DNA of 26,563 nucleotides. Origin: JACRLV01 sp045863555. Its GTDB lineage: Bacteria > Planctomycetota > Phycisphaerae > UBA1845 > Fen-1342. Shown one piece after another: positions 25,767-26,563 of the stretch (position 1 is the first letter of the stretch; the number at the start of each line of letters is the position of its first letter). The notes below the pieces were generated by a model. The model saw nothing but the letters and a program-made list of their open reading frames with translations. It searched no databases and was not told the DNA's origin. Position numbers and translations under genes: made by a program. The stretch is from assembly GCA_045863555.1 (NCBI GenBank), contig BTUU01000035.1:1-26563 (forward strand), in the 5' to 3' direction.

Positions 25767-25905
25767 CGGTACTCCGCGTAAGCATGCGGGCCGGCTGGTG
25801 CGAGATTCCCATCTCGCACCCCCTCCCGCGGGAATCCCTTCCCGCCTCGCCAGCCACCCGTTCCGAACCCACCACGCCAGTGGTGGACCCGGTCGCGCAG
25901 CGACC
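25756..25905. repeat. Run of five unrelated perfect hairpins
   Basis: Arms: 25756-25763 with 25780-25787 (GCATGCTT/AAGCATGC), enclosing an inner stem CGCGG/CCGCG after one T-T mismatch; 25797-25806 with 25811-25820 (10 bp, loop TCCC); 25828-25834 with 25839-25845 (GCGGGAA/TTCCCGC, loop TCCC); 25869-25875 with 25880-25886 (CCACCAC/GTGGTGG); 25891-25896 with 25900-25905 (GGTCGC/GCGACC). Read on the minus strand the second and third have GGGA loops, a GNRA-type tetraloop. The stems differ in sequence but share a compact stem and short loop. The rest of 25574-25947 contains no supported gene. Confidence 0.8.
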
Positions 25906-25947
25906 GCCCGACATTGTCCTCTACCCACCACGACTCCCGCCCGTATA

Positions 25948-26563
25948 ATGACCTCAAGCCAGCCGACCGGCACGACCCGCCGCGCGGGCACGACCGTCGG
26001 CAGCGGCACGGAGACCACGGGAGCCCGCCGCGTGTACGCCTACGACAACATCGGCAACCGCGACACCTACACCAAGGGCACCGGGGCCCAGACCACGTAC
26101 GAATCCAACCCGCTCAACCAGTACGAGAACGTCGAAACCGCCAGCAGCCCCGTCACCGGCCAGAACCTGCTCTACGACGCCGACGGCAACGTCACCGAGT
26201 CCTACGTCGTCGGCGACTTCGACGGCGACGGCAGCGTCGGCTTCAGCGACCTGGCGATCTTCAGCTCCAGCTACGGCTACTGCGAGGGCGACCCCGAGTT
26301 CGACGAGCGGGCCAACCTCGTCACCGGCGACGACCCCGAGTGCATCGACGAGGCCGACCAGTCCGCCTTCATGTCGCTCTTCGGCCTCAGCGCTGCGAGC
26401 GTCATGCGGGCCGAGCTGCTCTGGGACGCCGAGAACCGCCTCGCCGCGTACATCCCGCTCAACTCCTGGAGTGGCGCGGGCGTCCCTGCCCGCAGTCGGC
26501 TCGGCGCAAGCAAGGTCACGTTCAAGTACGACTACCGCGGCCGGCGGATCGAGAAGAACGTCT
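25948..26563 (+). CDS. YD-repeat (Rhs-like) protein fragment with an internal EF-hand/dockerin-like insert (3' end outside window)
   Basis: The frame is open to the window edge and reads 205 codons from an ATG at 25948, which has no ribosome site. The same frame stays open upstream to 25630 through the hairpin run, after a TGA at 25627-25629. YD-repeat signatures are YAYDNIGNRD, LLYDADGNV, LLWDAENRL and YDYRGRRIEK. Between the second and third sits an EF-hand pair (GDFDGDGSVGFSDLAIF and DDPECIDEADQSAFMSLFG, about residues 90-150). Rhs-type proteins are usually well over 1,000 residues with many more repeats and an export signal; none is seen before this point, so this is probably a 5'-truncated copy or a remnant. 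An alternative is that the true start lies in another frame upstream. Confidence 0.7.
   Translation, partial: MTSSQPTGTTRRAGTTVGSGTETTGARRVYAYDNIGNRDTYTKGTGAQTTYESNPLNQYENVETASSPVTGQNLLYDADGNVTESYVVGDFDGDGSVGFSDLAIFSSSYGYCEGDPEFDERANLVTGDDPECIDEADQSAFMSLFGLSAASVMRAELLWDAENRLAAYIPLNSWSGAGVPARSRLGASKVTFKYDYRGRRIEKNV
26471..26493. repeat. Palindromic repeat copy inside the YD-repeat ORF
   Basis: 26476-26493 folds as GCGGGC/GCCCGC around GTCCCT. The 22 bases 26471-26492 match 25711-25732 in the tandem array at 20 of 22 positions. The 18-base hairpin also matches 25828-25845 at 15 of 18, with one changed pair compensated on the other arm. In frame it codes for the part reading SGAGVPARS. Confidence 0.7.

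Noticed and set aside
25663..25905. CRISPR array
   Set aside because: The units are directly adjacent with no spacers, and the hairpins after them are of different sequence.
25944..25949. Perfect TATAAT as a + strand promoter for the YD-repeat ORF
   Set aside because: It overlaps the candidate ATG, so a transcript would start after it, and there is no -35 at the right distance. It could only serve an internal start.
25570..25957. His/Gly/Arg-rich ORFs on the minus strand across the array
   Set aside because: They are a by-product of a repeat length divisible by three; all frames are open and none has a domain or sensible start.

Overview
The window is GC-rich (about two thirds by eye) bacterial DNA. 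It looks like Planctomycetota, probably a Phycisphaerae-like lineage. This rests on the mix of families: a PEP-CTERM exosortase substrate, dockerin/EF-hand-like calcium repeats, a secreted PQQ-type propeller, an NPCBM protein, a YD-repeat (Rhs) protein carrying an EF-hand pair, and a long MoxR/DUF58/BatA/vWA operon. The assignment is inference from gene content; there is no rRNA or tRNA here to confirm it.

Layout. 1-304 is the 3' end of a + strand gene ending in two EF-hand-like repeats. It converges across a large palindrome (338-373) with a PEP-CTERM gene on the minus strand (417-1133). Next on the minus strand come a small membrane protein (1295-1753), a macro-domain protein (1818-2342) and a secreted beta-propeller (2412-3641), which probably read as one unit from a divergent promoter region (3642-3811). 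The other side of that region drives a 966-residue GH78 alpha-L-rhamnosidase (3812-6712). Its stop codon directly abuts the stop of a convergent CNNM/CorC-type membrane protein (6713-8017).

From 8115 to 25573 everything is on the minus strand and tightly packed. In transcription order: MoxR AAA+ ATPase, DUF58 protein, BatA-type vWA membrane protein, second vWA membrane protein, large membrane/coiled-coil (DUF4175-like) protein, secreted coiled-coil protein, secreted helical-repeat protein, NPCBM protein, a two-module HtrA-like protein, a single-module HtrA-like pseudoprotease, and then TruB. Four junctions are 4-base ATGA/GTGA stop-start overlaps and a fifth overlaps by 32 bases, so the cluster is probably one translationally coupled operon. 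I read it as an envelope system: a AAA+ chaperone acting with MIDAS-type vWA partners in the membrane, plus exported coiled-coil, carbohydrate-binding-like and HtrA-like parts. Only one of the three trypsin-like domains keeps a catalytic triad.

25574-25947, upstream of moxR, holds no convincing gene. It contains a 21-bp tandem array followed by a run of unrelated perfect hairpins. A YD-repeat ORF starts after it and runs off the window. The same style of palindrome also occurs in frame inside two ORFs: the linker of the HtrA-like protein (11057-11200) and the YD-repeat ORF (26471-26493). This suggests a mobile palindromic repeat family tolerated in coding sequence. That family and the HtrA-like trio are the most interesting things in the window.
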